Shown: positions 1-9,237 of the stretch, piece after piece | How the letters are laid out: every line of letters begins with the position of its first letter | How positions within the stretch are numbered: position 1 is the stretch's first letter | Source: CAZICM01 sp964537685 | GTDB lineage: Bacteria > Myxococcota_A > Polyangia > Polyangiales > Polyangiaceae | Direction of reading: 5' to 3' | Assembly (NCBI GenBank): GCA_964537685.1 | Contig: CAZICM010000022.1 | Coordinates: 1-64,000 of the forward strand | Length of the DNA: 64,000 bases | The notes under the pieces: generated by a model | What the model was told of the DNA's origin: nothing | What the model saw: the letters and a program-made list of their open reading frames with translations, nothing else | Databases searched by the model: none | Made by a program: the position numbers and the translations under genes

Positions 1-987
1 CCTGGAGGGCGGGGCATGGAAGGCTCTTTGAGCATTTGCAGAAAGTAGCCAAGCCCTTGCCCGAGAATACCGTGGAGATGGCGCCGTTGTATGCGGCGGT
101 GGTGCATGGGTGCAGGGCGGGGAGGGGAGAAGAGGCGCTCGATGAGGTGCTGTGGGAGCGGGTGGCAGAACTGGAAAAACGCAGCCCGCGCCGCCAACAA
201 TCTGAGCCAGTTATATCTGGTTCAGGGGAATGTGGCCAAGGCCCTGGAGACGGCCAGACAGAGCGTGGAGCTTGCGGAGCGGAGCGAGGATATGCCCATG
301 CAAATGATCAATCGAACCGCGCTCGCCAATGCCCTTCATCAGGCTGGGGAAGAGAAAGAGGCCCTGGCCCTCTTTGAGCAGGCGGAGCTTCTTCAGAAGG
401 AATTCCAACCGGACGAGCCCTTTCTCTATTCGCTGCAAGGCTTTCAGTACTGCGATCTGCTGCTGGATTTAGGTCAAATAGAAGCCGTTCTCCTGCGCGC
501 CCGCTATGCGCTTCCGATTGCCCAGCGCAATCGCTGGCTGCTCGATATCGCCCTCGATCAGCTCTCCCTGGGCCGGGCTCTGTTGCATCAAGCCCTTCGC
601 GATCCCCAGCCGGATCTGGAACCAGCCCAAGCCAAGCTGAAAGAAGCCCTGGAGGCTCTCCACCGGGCGGGCATGCAAGACCACCTCCCCCGAGGCTTTC
701 TGGCCCTGGCCGAACTGCATCTGGCCCAGCCCGATCTCGAAGCCGCCCATCGCTGCCTTCAACAAGCCCTGAGGCTGGCCACCCGCTCGGGCATGCGCCT
801 CTTTGAATGCGATGCTCTGTTGGGCTTGACCCGGCTTTGTCTCGCCCTCGCCGATCTTCAAGGCGCCCGCCAATTCCTAAGCCGCGCCGAGAAACTGGTT
901 CATGCCTGTGGCTATGGCCGCCGGGCGGCTGAGGTTCAGGCCCTCACCACCACCACCCGCCTGCCCGAAGGCGCCCTGGCCTCATAA
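1..987 (+). pseudogene. STAND ATPase-TPR protein, copy A, 3' part, frameshifted
   Basis: This is the 3' end of a second copy of the STAND-TPR gene at 6533-8869; the ATPase part lies left of the window. Bases 1-160 match 7656-7815 with few changes. After GAGCGGGT the sequence jumps to the equivalent of about position 8050, so 227 bp present in copy B are missing. Because 227 is not a multiple of three, the upstream frame (from base 3) and the TPR frame (up to the TAA at 985-987) no longer join. The remaining TPR part has typical helical repeats with Leu/Ala-rich motifs such as ALFEQAELL. Its 3' end overlaps the convergent nuclease gene by 52 bp. An alternative reading is that the TPR part is still translated from an internal start such as the ATG at 91, but the frame only becomes TPR-like after about codon 25. 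Confidence 0.75.
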
Positions 988-1355
988 CTCTCCGTCCTCT
1001 CTTCCACCGGCTTCGCCCCCATCCGCCGATCAAACAAAAACAGCCATCCGCTCTCTTGGCCAATCCCCGCCAAATAGCTATCCAACTGCTTTAATCCCTC
1101 GGCCTCCGGGTCGGGACGCCCATCCCTCCATACCTTTAGCTCGATCCCCAAGACCTCTCCCGCATAACGAACGCATATATCCATGCGCCCAGACCCCGTG
1201 GCATATTCCCTATCCACGCTTCCACCATTCACCACCCGATGCAAAAAGGCCATCAGCACCAAATGAGGCGCAGCCTCGTGGTAGGGCGATGCTTTCATCA
1301 GCGGATCGCCGTGCTGCCTCCAAAAGGCCAGAAAACTCTGAAGCAGCGCTTCCCG
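532..1355. repeat. 824-bp direct repeat, copy A (identical to 8414-9237)
   Basis: By line-by-line reading, this stretch is identical to 8414-9237. It covers the TPR 3' end of the STAND gene and the 3' end of the convergent AAA-nuclease gene. Left of 532 the copies differ at many positions. At 1356 there is one mismatch, and beyond about 1383 they diverge strongly. A tract of perfect identity inside older, diverged duplicates is typical of recent gene conversion. Confidence 0.85.
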
Positions 1356-2483
1356 ATCCAGCTTTCCTTCAGGCGTGAGCCACGTCGGCTTCAACGATGG
1401 CATGGCATCGGCGGCATCACTTGCCAAATATCTGACAATCATCTCCCGATAAATGGGATTCGCCACCTCAAGATCACCCGAAACCCCGCGCCTGAGCAAA
1501 CCCAAATCCAAGGCAAAATCCCGATCATCCAAGGGGATATTTCCTAATGTATCTCCTATCAGCATCGGCTCCATAATCGCCCTGACCCTCGGCTCCCGCA
1601 GCCGTTCGGCCAAGCTGTCCATATGCGTATCCCGGCGCCGCACCAATATCTCCTTGGCCTGATCGATGACCTCGGCCCCCACCGCCCGCGCCCAATCCGG
1701 CACCAACACCTCGGTCGCCTGCCTGGCCAGCGCATTCACCAGCCATGGCTGTCCCTGGGTAAGATCAAAGGCCCGATCCACCGCCTCGGGCAAAAAGACC
1801 TGACCCGTCTCCCCGGTATGCTGAGCATAGAGCTCGCCGACTTCCTCGCGGCTAAAATTGCGAAGCGTCAGGGCCTCCGCGGCAATATTAAAAGGACTCG
1901 CCGAATGGGTGCGATGGGTGCCGCCCGATGCGATTTTATAATCGCGCACATTGCGCATGCCAATGATGGCAAGCGACCAAGGAAAGTGCTTGGGCCGCGC
2001 GGAAAAACCCTCGCGCAACTGACGCAGAACGGAGATCAGCAGATCGCCTTCGAGAGCATCGATTTCATCGAGAAAAAGCGCCAAAGGGCGCGGACAAGCT
2101 TCGCACCAGGCGGCGAGGGAGGTACGGATGCGGGCACCTGGACGGACATCGGGCCAAGGGGGCGGCTGGCAGGATGGGGGAAGGCTAAACCGGGCCGTTT
2201 CGCGCCAGTTATCGAGCATTGCCCATTCGGCGTGGTCCGGGTGATGAAGGAAGGCGGCACCGCTTTCGGCGGAGACGAGCACGGCGGCATATTGCCCTTC
2301 CGCGGTGAGCTCTTGGGCGAGGGCGCGGAGGGTGGTGGTTTTGCCGACTTGGCGCGGGGCATGGACGACGAAGTAGAGGCTGTTGTCAATGAGCTTGCGG
2401 ACGCCGGGGAGGCGCCGGAGGACGGGGAGGGTATAGTGGCGCTCGGGATCGTTGGGTCCTGCGGTGTTGAAGAAGCGAGGCAT
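936..2483 (-). CDS. AAA ATPase with C-terminal PD-(D/E)XK-like nuclease domain, copy A
   Basis: A 515-residue protein if started at the ATG at 2483; an upstream TTG at 2519 would add 12 residues that are not shared with copy B, so the ATG is preferred. The N-terminus reads MPRFFNTAGP and HYTLPVLRRL, followed by Walker A APRQVGKTT and Walker B LALFLDEIDAL, then RNVRDYKI and a helical region with LTQGQPWLVNALARQ. This is a widespread bacterial family of stand-alone ATPases. The last ~100 residues carry SGRMDICVRY and GIELKVW, which fit the D and E-x-K of a PD-(D/E)XK nuclease fold. It lies 66 bp downstream of the SIR2-NACHT gene on the same strand, so the two may be co-transcribed. Nuclease activity and a defence role are inferred, not seen. 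Confidence 0.82.
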   Translation of the reverse strand: MPRFFNTAGPNDPERHYTLPVLRRLPGVRKLIDNSLYFVVHAPRQVGKTTTLRALAQELTAEGQYAAVLVSAESGAAFLHHPDHAEWAMLDNWRETARFSLPPSCQPPPWPDVRPGARIRTSLAAWCEACPRPLALFLDEIDALEGDLLISVLRQLREGFSARPKHFPWSLAIIGMRNVRDYKIASGGTHRTHSASPFNIAAEALTLRNFSREEVGELYAQHTGETGQVFLPEAVDRAFDLTQGQPWLVNALARQATEVLVPDWARAVGAEVIDQAKEILVRRRDTHMDSLAERLREPRVRAIMEPMLIGDTLGNIPLDDRDFALDLGLLRRGVSGDLEVANPIYREMIVRYLASDAADAMPSLKPTWLTPEGKLDREALLQSFLAFWRQHGDPLMKASPYHEAAPHLVLMAFLHRVVNGGSVDREYATGSGRMDICVRYAGEVLGIELKVWRDGRPDPEAEGLKQLDSYLAGIGQESGWLFLFDRRMGAKPVEERTESYEARAPSGRRVVVVRA

Positions 2484-2549
2484 GGGCGGGCTTGTGCTCG
2501 ATGTTGTGGGGGATGTCAAGGGGTTTTGTGGAAGCGTTTTCGAAAGGCT

Positions 2550-5500
2550 TTAGTCCAGTTCAATCTCGGGCGGCATGGGTTCAAGCAGGGGAAGGCGGGG
2601 GACATTGAGTTTGTCGCAGTAGAAATCCAAGGTCTGTTCGCGGTTATCGGGGAGGACAATATCCCCTCGGACATAGTATTTGAGGCCATCGTAGAGGGCG
2701 CTGTCCTGCTGGCGGAGCTCGGGATGCTGGGCGAGGGAGAGGAGGAGTTCTCGGTCGCCCGGAAGAGCCCGGCGGGTAATCCAGCGGGCCAGGGCGGGCC
2801 AGAGGGGTTCGGGGTTGGGGGTGCCTTGGTAATCGGCGAGGGCTTGCTCGAAGGGGGCGGGGTCGGAGCTGGGTTTGAGGGACAAGCGGCAAGCTTGATG
2901 GAAGAGGTGATGAAGAGGGGAGAGGAGGTCTTTGGGTTCGAGGCGGGCGAGGGCGGTGCGGGTGGTGAAACGATAACAGGACGAGGCGAGATCGATGAGC
3001 ATTGCATCCAGAATCCAAGGGGATGTAGGGTCCAATCCAAAATAACGCGCCAAATCACGCGCAAAATCACGCGCAAAATCACGCGCCAAATCACGCGCCA
3101 AATAACGCGCAAAATAACGCGCAAAATCACGCGCAAAATAACGCGCCAAATCACGCGCCAAATAACGCACAAAATAACGCGCAAAATCACGCGCAAAATA
3201 ACGCGCAAAATCACGCGCAAAATCACGCGCAAAATCACGCGCAAAATCACGCGCAAAATAACGCGCAAAATAACGCGCAAAATCACGCGCCAAATCATGC
3301 GCCAAAGCTTCATCCACAGGTGGGGCAATCAATAGACTGGACGAGATATTGGGTTCTGAAAAAGCTCCTTGCGTTCCGATCAATAGACAGGTGAGCCTTG
3401 TGCTGATCTCTCGCCTGGGAGTTGGCCACAATCGCAGAAGCACGGGCTCCAAGGGTTCACATGGCCATGAAGGATTAAACCCTGACAGCACTCGGCCTCT
3501 CCCCATCCCTTGGCCTTTTCCCGCCTCCCGGCTAAGCGTCTCGAAGGCATCGTCCTCCCCTACATTCAGCCCGGCCCTTTCCGCCCAATCCTGAGCCCCC
3601 AGGCATTGAATAAAGGTCCAACTCTTCTGAAGCCTTGGCCAGGCTTCTTGAATCTTTCTTCGCCTCGCTTCCTGCTTGCATACGCGCCAGGCTTGGGCTG
3701 CCTCTTGGGCCTTAAAGCCCTCTCTGAGATGAAACCTCTCCTTCAGCTTGTCCAGCCAAGCCGCAAAGATCCTCTCTTCTCCTGTGCCATCCGCCAGCAT
3801 CGCTCCTAGAAGCCAAAATAGTTCATCCGAACCTTTGAGCATCTCTTCAAATACAGGCGCCATTTTCTTTGGATCATTATCCTGCACCAGCGCCGCCCAT
3901 AGGCGAAGCGTCTCCCACCAATGTTCGTTCGCCGCATAATCCTGGCACAACGCAATCCTCTTCTCGTCTCCCTCCAGCGTGCACATCCACCCGTATGCAC
4001 ATAAAAACTCCTGAAACGAAAGATGCACAAAGGCGAGCGAATCATCCGTCCTGTCATTCATCACGCCCGCCGCGCCCACCAGCCACCCCAAAAAGCCCCG
4101 CCGCTCCCAGGGTTCCCATGTCTTGGGCAAGAGCCTTTCCGCTTCCAGCTTGGAAATGACAATGGCCTTTCGCTCTAGCCCTTTATACCCCCGGTTTTGC
4201 ATTCCAAAGGCCAGCTCCGCCGCCGCCCTCAACCGTTCCGCCTTGCTTTGGGGCCTCCATTGATCATCGTGCAGCCTTGCTCCATCCCGCTCCTTCACAT
4301 CCACCCGCGCCGTCAGCAAATCCTCCAAACAGCGCTGATAAAGCTCATGCCTGCGATCGGGCAAGGTTTGGTCCCGGCTTAGGCCCAGCATCATCACCAG
4401 CAATAGAGGCGTGCGCGCCAAGCTCTTCGCTTCGGGGGAAGCCGAAAGCGCTTCCCAAAACTGCTTCAGCCCCCGCTGCACCTCTTGGCTGTCCTGCCCA
4501 TGGACCAAGGAGAAGAAACGCTCCCCCAAGAGCCCTATCTCCTCATCCGACAAAGGCTGAATCTGAAGCGTTCTAAATTCTTCCACCCGCGAAGGCCGGC
4601 TTTCCCCATAAGGCCGGCTGGTCGCCGCCACATTGATCCGGGGAAAAGCCTGCAAGAGTCTCATCAAATCGTCCCGCAGCTTGTTCCCCAGCTCCCCCAA
4701 TTCATCCCATCCATCGATCAATAAAACCGGTCTCAGCTTCGGACTCCGGAGCAGCTTGTCCAATTGCTCCGCCGTTCGTTCCAAAGGCGTTCCCGAGAGG
4801 GTGAGCCGCATATACTGACTCAAAGTCAATTGTTCACCCTTGGTCTCCAAGCCCGAAAGCACCTTGGCCACATCCCGCAGCTCAATAAAAAAGGGCAGGG
4901 CATTGTCGGTCCAGAGAAGCTTCCGAAAGGTATATTTCATCCAGGTCGTTTTTCCAGCGCCCGCCATCCCCGTGAGTATCAAGCGCGTACCCGGTTCCAA
5001 TAAATCCTTCGCGCCGATCTCTCTTCCCGCATCCAAGCGATTCCAATTCAAATCCTTATCCAGCCGAAGGGGCACATACATCTGATCCAAGGCCACCGGA
5101 TTGGCTCCGCTTCGTCTGGTCCCCACCGTCTGAAAGCGCTCAAAGCTCGATTGCATCCCCGCCCGGTAGCGCTGTATGTAGGCATCTATATCGTCCAGCG
5201 CCTCGCCCGCCCGCTCCGCCGCTCCCTGCCCAAGCGGCTTGCTCAGCGCTTCCGCCGCCTCCATCAAGACCTTGGGAATTTCATCGTAGCCCGAGAGCAA
5301 TATCGGCTTGATATTCGCCGACTCATATAGCTTTTGATGCCTTTTGTTGAGCGCCTCCCAATCCCTTTGGGTAATCACCACCCGCCCCCCAAACAAAGCC
5401 TTGCGCTCGGCCTCGGTTTGGTTGCGAAGCCAGCCGAGCAGCCTCTCGTCCTGCATCGAGCAGCCCACAAATAAAAGCGGATGCTGTTTGAGGTTTAAGT

Positions 5501-6041
5501 CCAGTTGAGCGCGCAGCAGGGGAAAACCCGCTTCAAAGCCCGCATAGCTCGCCGCGCTTAAGATCGCCTGCTTCCAGTCCGAGCGGCTTCCGTGCAGCTT
5601 GAGCACCCATATCTCCAAGCGGCCCGCAAGCCTAAAATTCTGCTCCAGGGTTTGAGGGATATAATGAATCTTTGCAGCCTTCAGGGCATCTTCGATAAGT
5701 TCATCATAGTTGGTTGTAAACACGGCCCGGAGCACATTGGCGCCAACCAGCTTGGCCATGGCCCGATGAATATCGTTAAAAGGCTTGGGCGCGCCCAGAT
5801 GCGTTTCCAATTGATTGAGCAGCGCGGCTTCGCTGTGTTCGGCGAGGAATTCATCGATTAAATCAAAACCCGTGGCCGTGGTTTGGGGCAGATGTTCCTT
5901 GAGGAGGGCTTCGAGCTTGGCCAAGGTGGGATAGCCCGAAGGCACGCTCGCACCCGCACCCACCCACAGGATGGGTTTAGGTCCTGAATGGCCATAGAGG
6001 CGAAGAAATTGAAGCAGGGCTTCGGCGGGCGTGGGGCTCAT
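2550..6041 (-). CDS. SIR2-NACHT STAND NTPase with tetrapeptide array
   Basis: An 1163-residue multidomain protein. Residues 24-265 form a SIR2-like domain: WVGAGAS at 26-32, FTTNYDE at 108-114 and KLHGS at 148-152. The Asn and His in the last two motifs match the catalytic pair of NAD-degrading SIR2 domains such as ThsA. A NACHT ATPase follows, with Walker A GMAGAGKTT at 358-366, Walker B LLIDGWDEL at 440-448 and TSRPYGE near 474-480. Then comes a helical region, a 22-unit ARDF/ARYF array at residues 914-1001, and a 162-residue tail. In known STAND defence proteins (Avs and bNACHT types) the C-terminal part senses a phage product and the N-terminal effector kills the cell or stops the phage; that role is inferred here. 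The ATG at 6041 has no strong Shine-Dalgarno. The gene is divergent from the STAND-TPR gene at 6533. Confidence 0.88.
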   Translation of the reverse strand: MSPTPAEALLQFLRLYGHSGPKPILWVGAGASVPSGYPTLAKLEALLKEHLPQTTATGFDLIDEFLAEHSEAALLNQLETHLGAPKPFNDIHRAMAKLVGANVLRAVFTTNYDELIEDALKAAKIHYIPQTLEQNFRLAGRLEIWVLKLHGSRSDWKQAILSAASYAGFEAGFPLLRAQLDLNLKQHPLLFVGCSMQDERLLGWLRNQTEAERKALFGGRVVITQRDWEALNKRHQKLYESANIKPILLSGYDEIPKVLMEAAEALSKPLGQGAAERAGEALDDIDAYIQRYRAGMQSSFERFQTVGTRRSGANPVALDQMYVPLRLDKDLNWNRLDAGREIGAKDLLEPGTRLILTGMAGAGKTTWMKYTFRKLLWTDNALPFFIELRDVAKVLSGLETKGEQLTLSQYMRLTLSGTPLERTAEQLDKLLRSPKLRPVLLIDGWDELGELGNKLRDDLMRLLQAFPRINVAATSRPYGESRPSRVEEFRTLQIQPLSDEEIGLLGERFFSLVHGQDSQEVQRGLKQFWEALSASPEAKSLARTPLLLVMMLGLSRDQTLPDRRHELYQRCLEDLLTARVDVKERDGARLHDDQWRPQSKAERLRAAAELAFGMQNRGYKGLERKAIVISKLEAERLLPKTWEPWERRGFLGWLVGAAGVMNDRTDDSLAFVHLSFQEFLCAYGWMCTLEGDEKRIALCQDYAANEHWWETLRLWAALVQDNDPKKMAPVFEEMLKGSDELFWLLGAMLADGTGEERIFAAWLDKLKERFHLREGFKAQEAAQAWRVCKQEARRRKIQEAWPRLQKSWTFIQCLGAQDWAERAGLNVGEDDAFETLSREAGKGQGMGRGRVLSGFNPSWPCEPLEPVLLRLWPTPRREISTRLTCLLIGTQGAFSEPNISSSLLIAPPVDEALAHDLARDFARYFARYFARDFARDFARDFARDFARYFARDFARYFVRYLARDLARYFARDFARYFARYLARDLARDFARDFARDLARYFGLDPTSPWILDAMLIDLASSCYRFTTRTALARLEPKDLLSPLHHLFHQACRLSLKPSSDPAPFEQALADYQGTPNPEPLWPALARWITRRALPGDRELLLSLAQHPELRQQDSALYDGLKYYVRGDIVLPDNREQTLDFYCDKLNVPRLPLLEPMPPEIELD
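3039..3302. repeat. 12-bp tandem repeat, 22 units, in frame
   Basis: Twenty-two head-to-tail 12-bp units of the form AAAATCACGCGC on the plus strand. They vary at only a few positions: A/C at base 1, C/A at base 6, and single changes such as ACGCAC near 3168 and ATGCGC near 3298. Read on the minus strand in the SIR2-NACHT frame, each unit encodes Ala-Arg-Asp/Tyr-Phe/Leu. Because 12 is a multiple of three, gain or loss of units keeps the frame open. The same property opens long spurious frames on both strands. There are no spacers, so it is not CRISPR. Confidence 0.95.
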
Positions 6042-6210
6042 GGTCTCGAAGGGCCATTACATCGGAGAGGGGCGGGGTTCAAGAAAAAATCACCATGACG
6101 GTCGCCTTGGCTGAATCTCTCAAGTGGGCTCCCCCGAAGCCCCACGCCTCAGCAAGCCTAAATCCATCCCAGAATGTCATACGCCGGTGCTTTCTCCAAA
6201 GACGGAGGTC

Positions 6211-6468
6211 CGCCGAGCCTCCAACCCCGACGCTTGCGCCCTTGCGGAACATCCGGCGAGCCTCCAACGCCGACGCTTACGCCAGTGCGGAACATCCGCC
6301 GAGCCTCCAACGCCGACGCTTACGCCCTTGCGGAACTCCCGCCGAGGCTCCAACGCCGATGCTTGTGCCAGTGCGGAACATCCGCCGAGGCTCCAACGCC
6401 GACGCTTGCGCCAGTGCGGAACATCCGCCGAGCCTACAACGCCGACGCTTGCGCCATTGCGGAATGCC
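6211..6468. repeat. 43-bp tandem repeat, six units, in divergent intergenic region
   Basis: Six contiguous 43-bp units start at 6211, 6254, 6297, 6340, 6383 and 6426. They lie between the divergent SIR2-NACHT (start 6041) and STAND-TPR (start 6533) genes. Most units contain the inverted repeat GCGGA-ACA-TCCGC; the unit joint near 6331 has GCGGAACTCCCGC and the last ends GCGGAATGCCC, so both lose it. Units also vary between CCCTT, CCAGT and CCATT before GCGG. A 43-bp period cannot encode a repeated peptide in one frame, which argues for a non-coding or regulatory element. The remaining bases of the 491-bp gap (6042-6210 and 6469-6532) hold no gene or promoter I can call. Confidence 0.9.
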
Positions 6469-6532
6469 CACCCCACAAATCCACTTGCCTCGGCCGCTCC
6501 AATCGTCTTAGAGTCCCGCCCCAGAACCGCCC

Positions 6533-8869
6533 ATGACGGCCAACACCAACGAAAACGGCGCTCCAAATCCGCCCTGCCTTGTGGATATCGGCCGGCTGCC
6601 CAAGCCCTCGGGTCCAGGTCTCTTTGGCCGCGATGCCGAGCTTGCGCTGCTCGATAAGCATTGGGAAAACCAAAATACGCGCGTGTTTAGCGTGGTGGCC
6701 CTGGGCGGCGCGGGTAAATCGGCCTTGGTCGCCGCTTGGCTAAAGCAAATGGCCAGGGATCAGTGGCGGGGCGCAGAATGCGTCTTGGGCTGGTCGTTCT
6801 TTAGCCAGGGCTCCAGCGATTCGGCCTCCAGCGATATCTTTGTGGAGACCGCGCTGCGCCGCTTGGGTTATGCGGGCGAGATTCCCACCTCGCCTTGGGA
6901 ACGGGGAGCGCTGCTTGCGGCATGGGTGAAGAAGCGGCGGACCTTGCTGGTGCTGGATGGCTTGGAGCCGCTTCAGAAGCCGCCCGGACCTGAAGGGGGA
7001 AAGCTTCGGGACCCGGCGATGGAGGTGCTGCTCAGCAATTTGGCTGTGGGCGATCGGGGGCTGTGTGTGATTTCAACGCGCTATCGGGTGGCGGATTTGG
7101 GTTTTTATGAGGATGCGCAGGCGCATAGACTGGATTTGGACAAGTTAAGGCCGGAGGATGGGGCGGCTTTGCTGAAGGCGTTGGGGGCCAGGGGCGAAGA
7201 CGAGGAATTGAGAAGGGCCTCGGAGGAAGTGAAGGGGCATGCCTTGGCGCTGAATCTATTGGGGAGCTATGTGGCGGATGTGTGCGGGGGGGATATTCGC
7301 GGGCGGGATACGATTGGGCCGCTGGAGGGGGATATCAGCGGGGGCGATTATGCCAAGCGGGTGATGGGGGCCTACGCAAACTGGCTGGGGCCGAGGGAAG
7401 TCACGGTCTTAAGGCTTTTGGGTCTCTTCAATAGGCCGGCGGATCGGGGATGTGTGGATGCGCTAAGGGCAGAGCCTGGGATTGCGGGGCTGACGCTGGA
7501 ATTGGTGGGGCTGGAGGAGAAGGTATGGAAGCAGATATTGGCCAATCTAAAGCGGGCGCGCTTGGTGGAGGAGGTGAAGGAAACGGGGGAGCTGGATGCG
7601 TATCCGCTGGTGAGGGAGTATTTTGGAGAGAGATTAAGGGAAGAGGCGCCGGATGCCTGGAGGGCGGGGCATGGAAGGCTCTTTGAGCATTTGCAGAAAG
7701 TAGCCAAGCCTTTGCCCGAGAATACCGTGGAGATGGCGCCCTTGTATGCGGCGGTGGTGCATGGATGCAGGGCGGGGAGGGGAGAAGAGGCGCTCGATGA
7801 GGTGCTGTGGGAGCGGGTATATCGGGGCGAGGAGCGTTTTAACTGGAATAAGCTGGGGGCCTTTGGCGAGGATCTTGGGATGTGGGCCGCCTTTTTTCAA
7901 AGCCCTTGGACAAGGCTTGGGCCTGGGCTTTCGGAAGCGGACGAAGCTCTGGTGCTTAACAACACGGGTTTTGCATTGAGGGCGCTGGGCAGGCTGGAGG
8001 AAGCCGCGGAGCCTATGCAAGGCGGATTGGACAAGCGCATCGCTCAGCAGGCATGGGAAAACGCAGCCATCGCCGCCTCCAATCTAAGCGAGCTGTATCT
8101 GCTTCAGGGGAATATGGCCGAGGCCCTGAAGATGGCCAGGCAGAGTGTGGAGCTTGCGGATCGGAGCGAGGATATGTTCATGCAAATCGTCAATCAAACC
8201 ACGCTCGCCAATGCCCTTCATCAGGCTGGGGAAGAGAAAGAGGCTCTGGCCCTCTTTGGGCAGGCCGAGCTTCTTCAGAACGAATTCCGGCCGGAGCTGC
8301 CCTTTCTCTATTCGCTGGCAGGCTTTCAGTACTGCGATCTGCTGCTGGATCTGCGCCAAACAGAAGCCGTTCTCCTGCGCGCCCGCTATGCGCTTCGGAT
8401 TGCCCAAGAATAGCGCTGGCTGCTCGATATCGCCCTCGATCAGCTCTCCCTGGGCCGGGCTCTGTTGCATCAAGCCCTTCGCGATCCCCAGCCGGATCTG
8501 GAACCAGCCCAAGCCAAGCTGAAAGAAGCCCTGGAGGCTCTCCACCGGGCGGGCATGCAAGACCACCTCCCCCGAGGCTTTCTGGCCCTGGCCGAACTGC
8601 ATCTGGCCCAGCCCGATCTCGAAGCCGCCCATCGCTGCCTTCAACAAGCCCTGAGGCTGGCCACCCGCTCGGGCATGCGCCTCTTTGAATGCGATGCTCT
8701 GTTGGGCTTGACCCGGCTTTGTCTCGCCCTCGCCGATCTTCAAGGCGCCCGCCAATTCCTAAGCCGCGCCGAGAAACTGGTTCATGCCTGTGGCTATGGC
8801 CGCCGGGCGGCTGAGGTTCAGGCCCTCACCACCACCACCCGCCTGCCCGAAGGCGCCCTGGCCTCATAA
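6533..8869 (+). pseudogene. STAND ATPase-TPR protein, copy B, interrupted by an in-frame TAG
   Basis: The open frame runs from the ATG at 6533 to a TAG at 8411-8413 (626 residues) and then continues in the same frame to the TAA at 8867-8869; the restored product would be 778 residues. GLFGRDAEL near residues 29-37, Walker A ALGGAGKS at 56-63, Walker B LLVLDGLEPL at 138-147 and the STR motif at 181-183 mark an NB-ARC/STAND ATPase. TPR-like helices follow from about residue 490. No effector domain precedes the ATPase, so any effector would be another protein, plausibly the convergent nuclease. Copy A reads CAGCGCAATCGC where copy B has CAAGAATAGCGC. The truncated 626-residue form could still be functional. 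There is no clear Shine-Dalgarno. The 3' end overlaps the nuclease gene by 52 bp. Confidence 0.78.
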
Positions 8870-9237
8870 CTCTCCGTCCTCTCTTCCACCGGCTTCGCCC
8901 CCATCCGCCGATCAAACAAAAACAGCCATCCGCTCTCTTGGCCAATCCCCGCCAAATAGCTATCCAACTGCTTTAATCCCTCGGCCTCCGGGTCGGGACG
9001 CCCATCCCTCCATACCTTTAGCTCGATCCCCAAGACCTCTCCCGCATAACGAACGCATATATCCATGCGCCCAGACCCCGTGGCATATTCCCTATCCACG
9101 CTTCCACCATTCACCACCCGATGCAAAAAGGCCATCAGCACCAAATGAGGCGCAGCCTCGTGGTAGGGCGATGCTTTCATCAGCGGATCGCCGTGCTGCC
9201 TCCAAAAGGCCAGAAAACTCTGAAGCAGCGCTTCCCG
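8414..9237. repeat. 824-bp direct repeat, copy B (identical to 532-1355)
   Basis: Identical to 532-1355. The left border lies immediately after the TAG at 8411-8413 that interrupts the STAND gene; the right border is the G/A mismatch at 9238. The tract carries the last 152 codons of the STAND gene and roughly the last 140 of the nuclease gene. The placement of the stop codon exactly at the border suggests that the tract was copied in next to an older, divergent sequence. Confidence 0.85.

Noticed and set aside
902..1378. 158-residue plus-strand frame, repeated at 8784-9260
   Set aside because: Out of frame with the STAND gene and antisense to the nuclease; it appears twice only because the region is duplicated.
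3039..3302. CRISPR array or array-like repeat
   Set aside because: Units are contiguous with no spacers and encode an in-frame tetrapeptide within a large gene.
2516..3328. 270-residue minus-strand frame rich in VILR repeats
   Set aside because: It is an alternative frame of the same 12-bp array and overlaps the SIR2-NACHT gene.
1623..3335. 570-residue open frame on the plus strand
   Set aside because: It is the antisense of two well-supported genes; its length comes from the 12-bp repeat, which keeps all frames open.
6211..6468. CRISPR array in the intergenic gap
   Set aside because: Units of 43 bp abut directly with no unique spacers.
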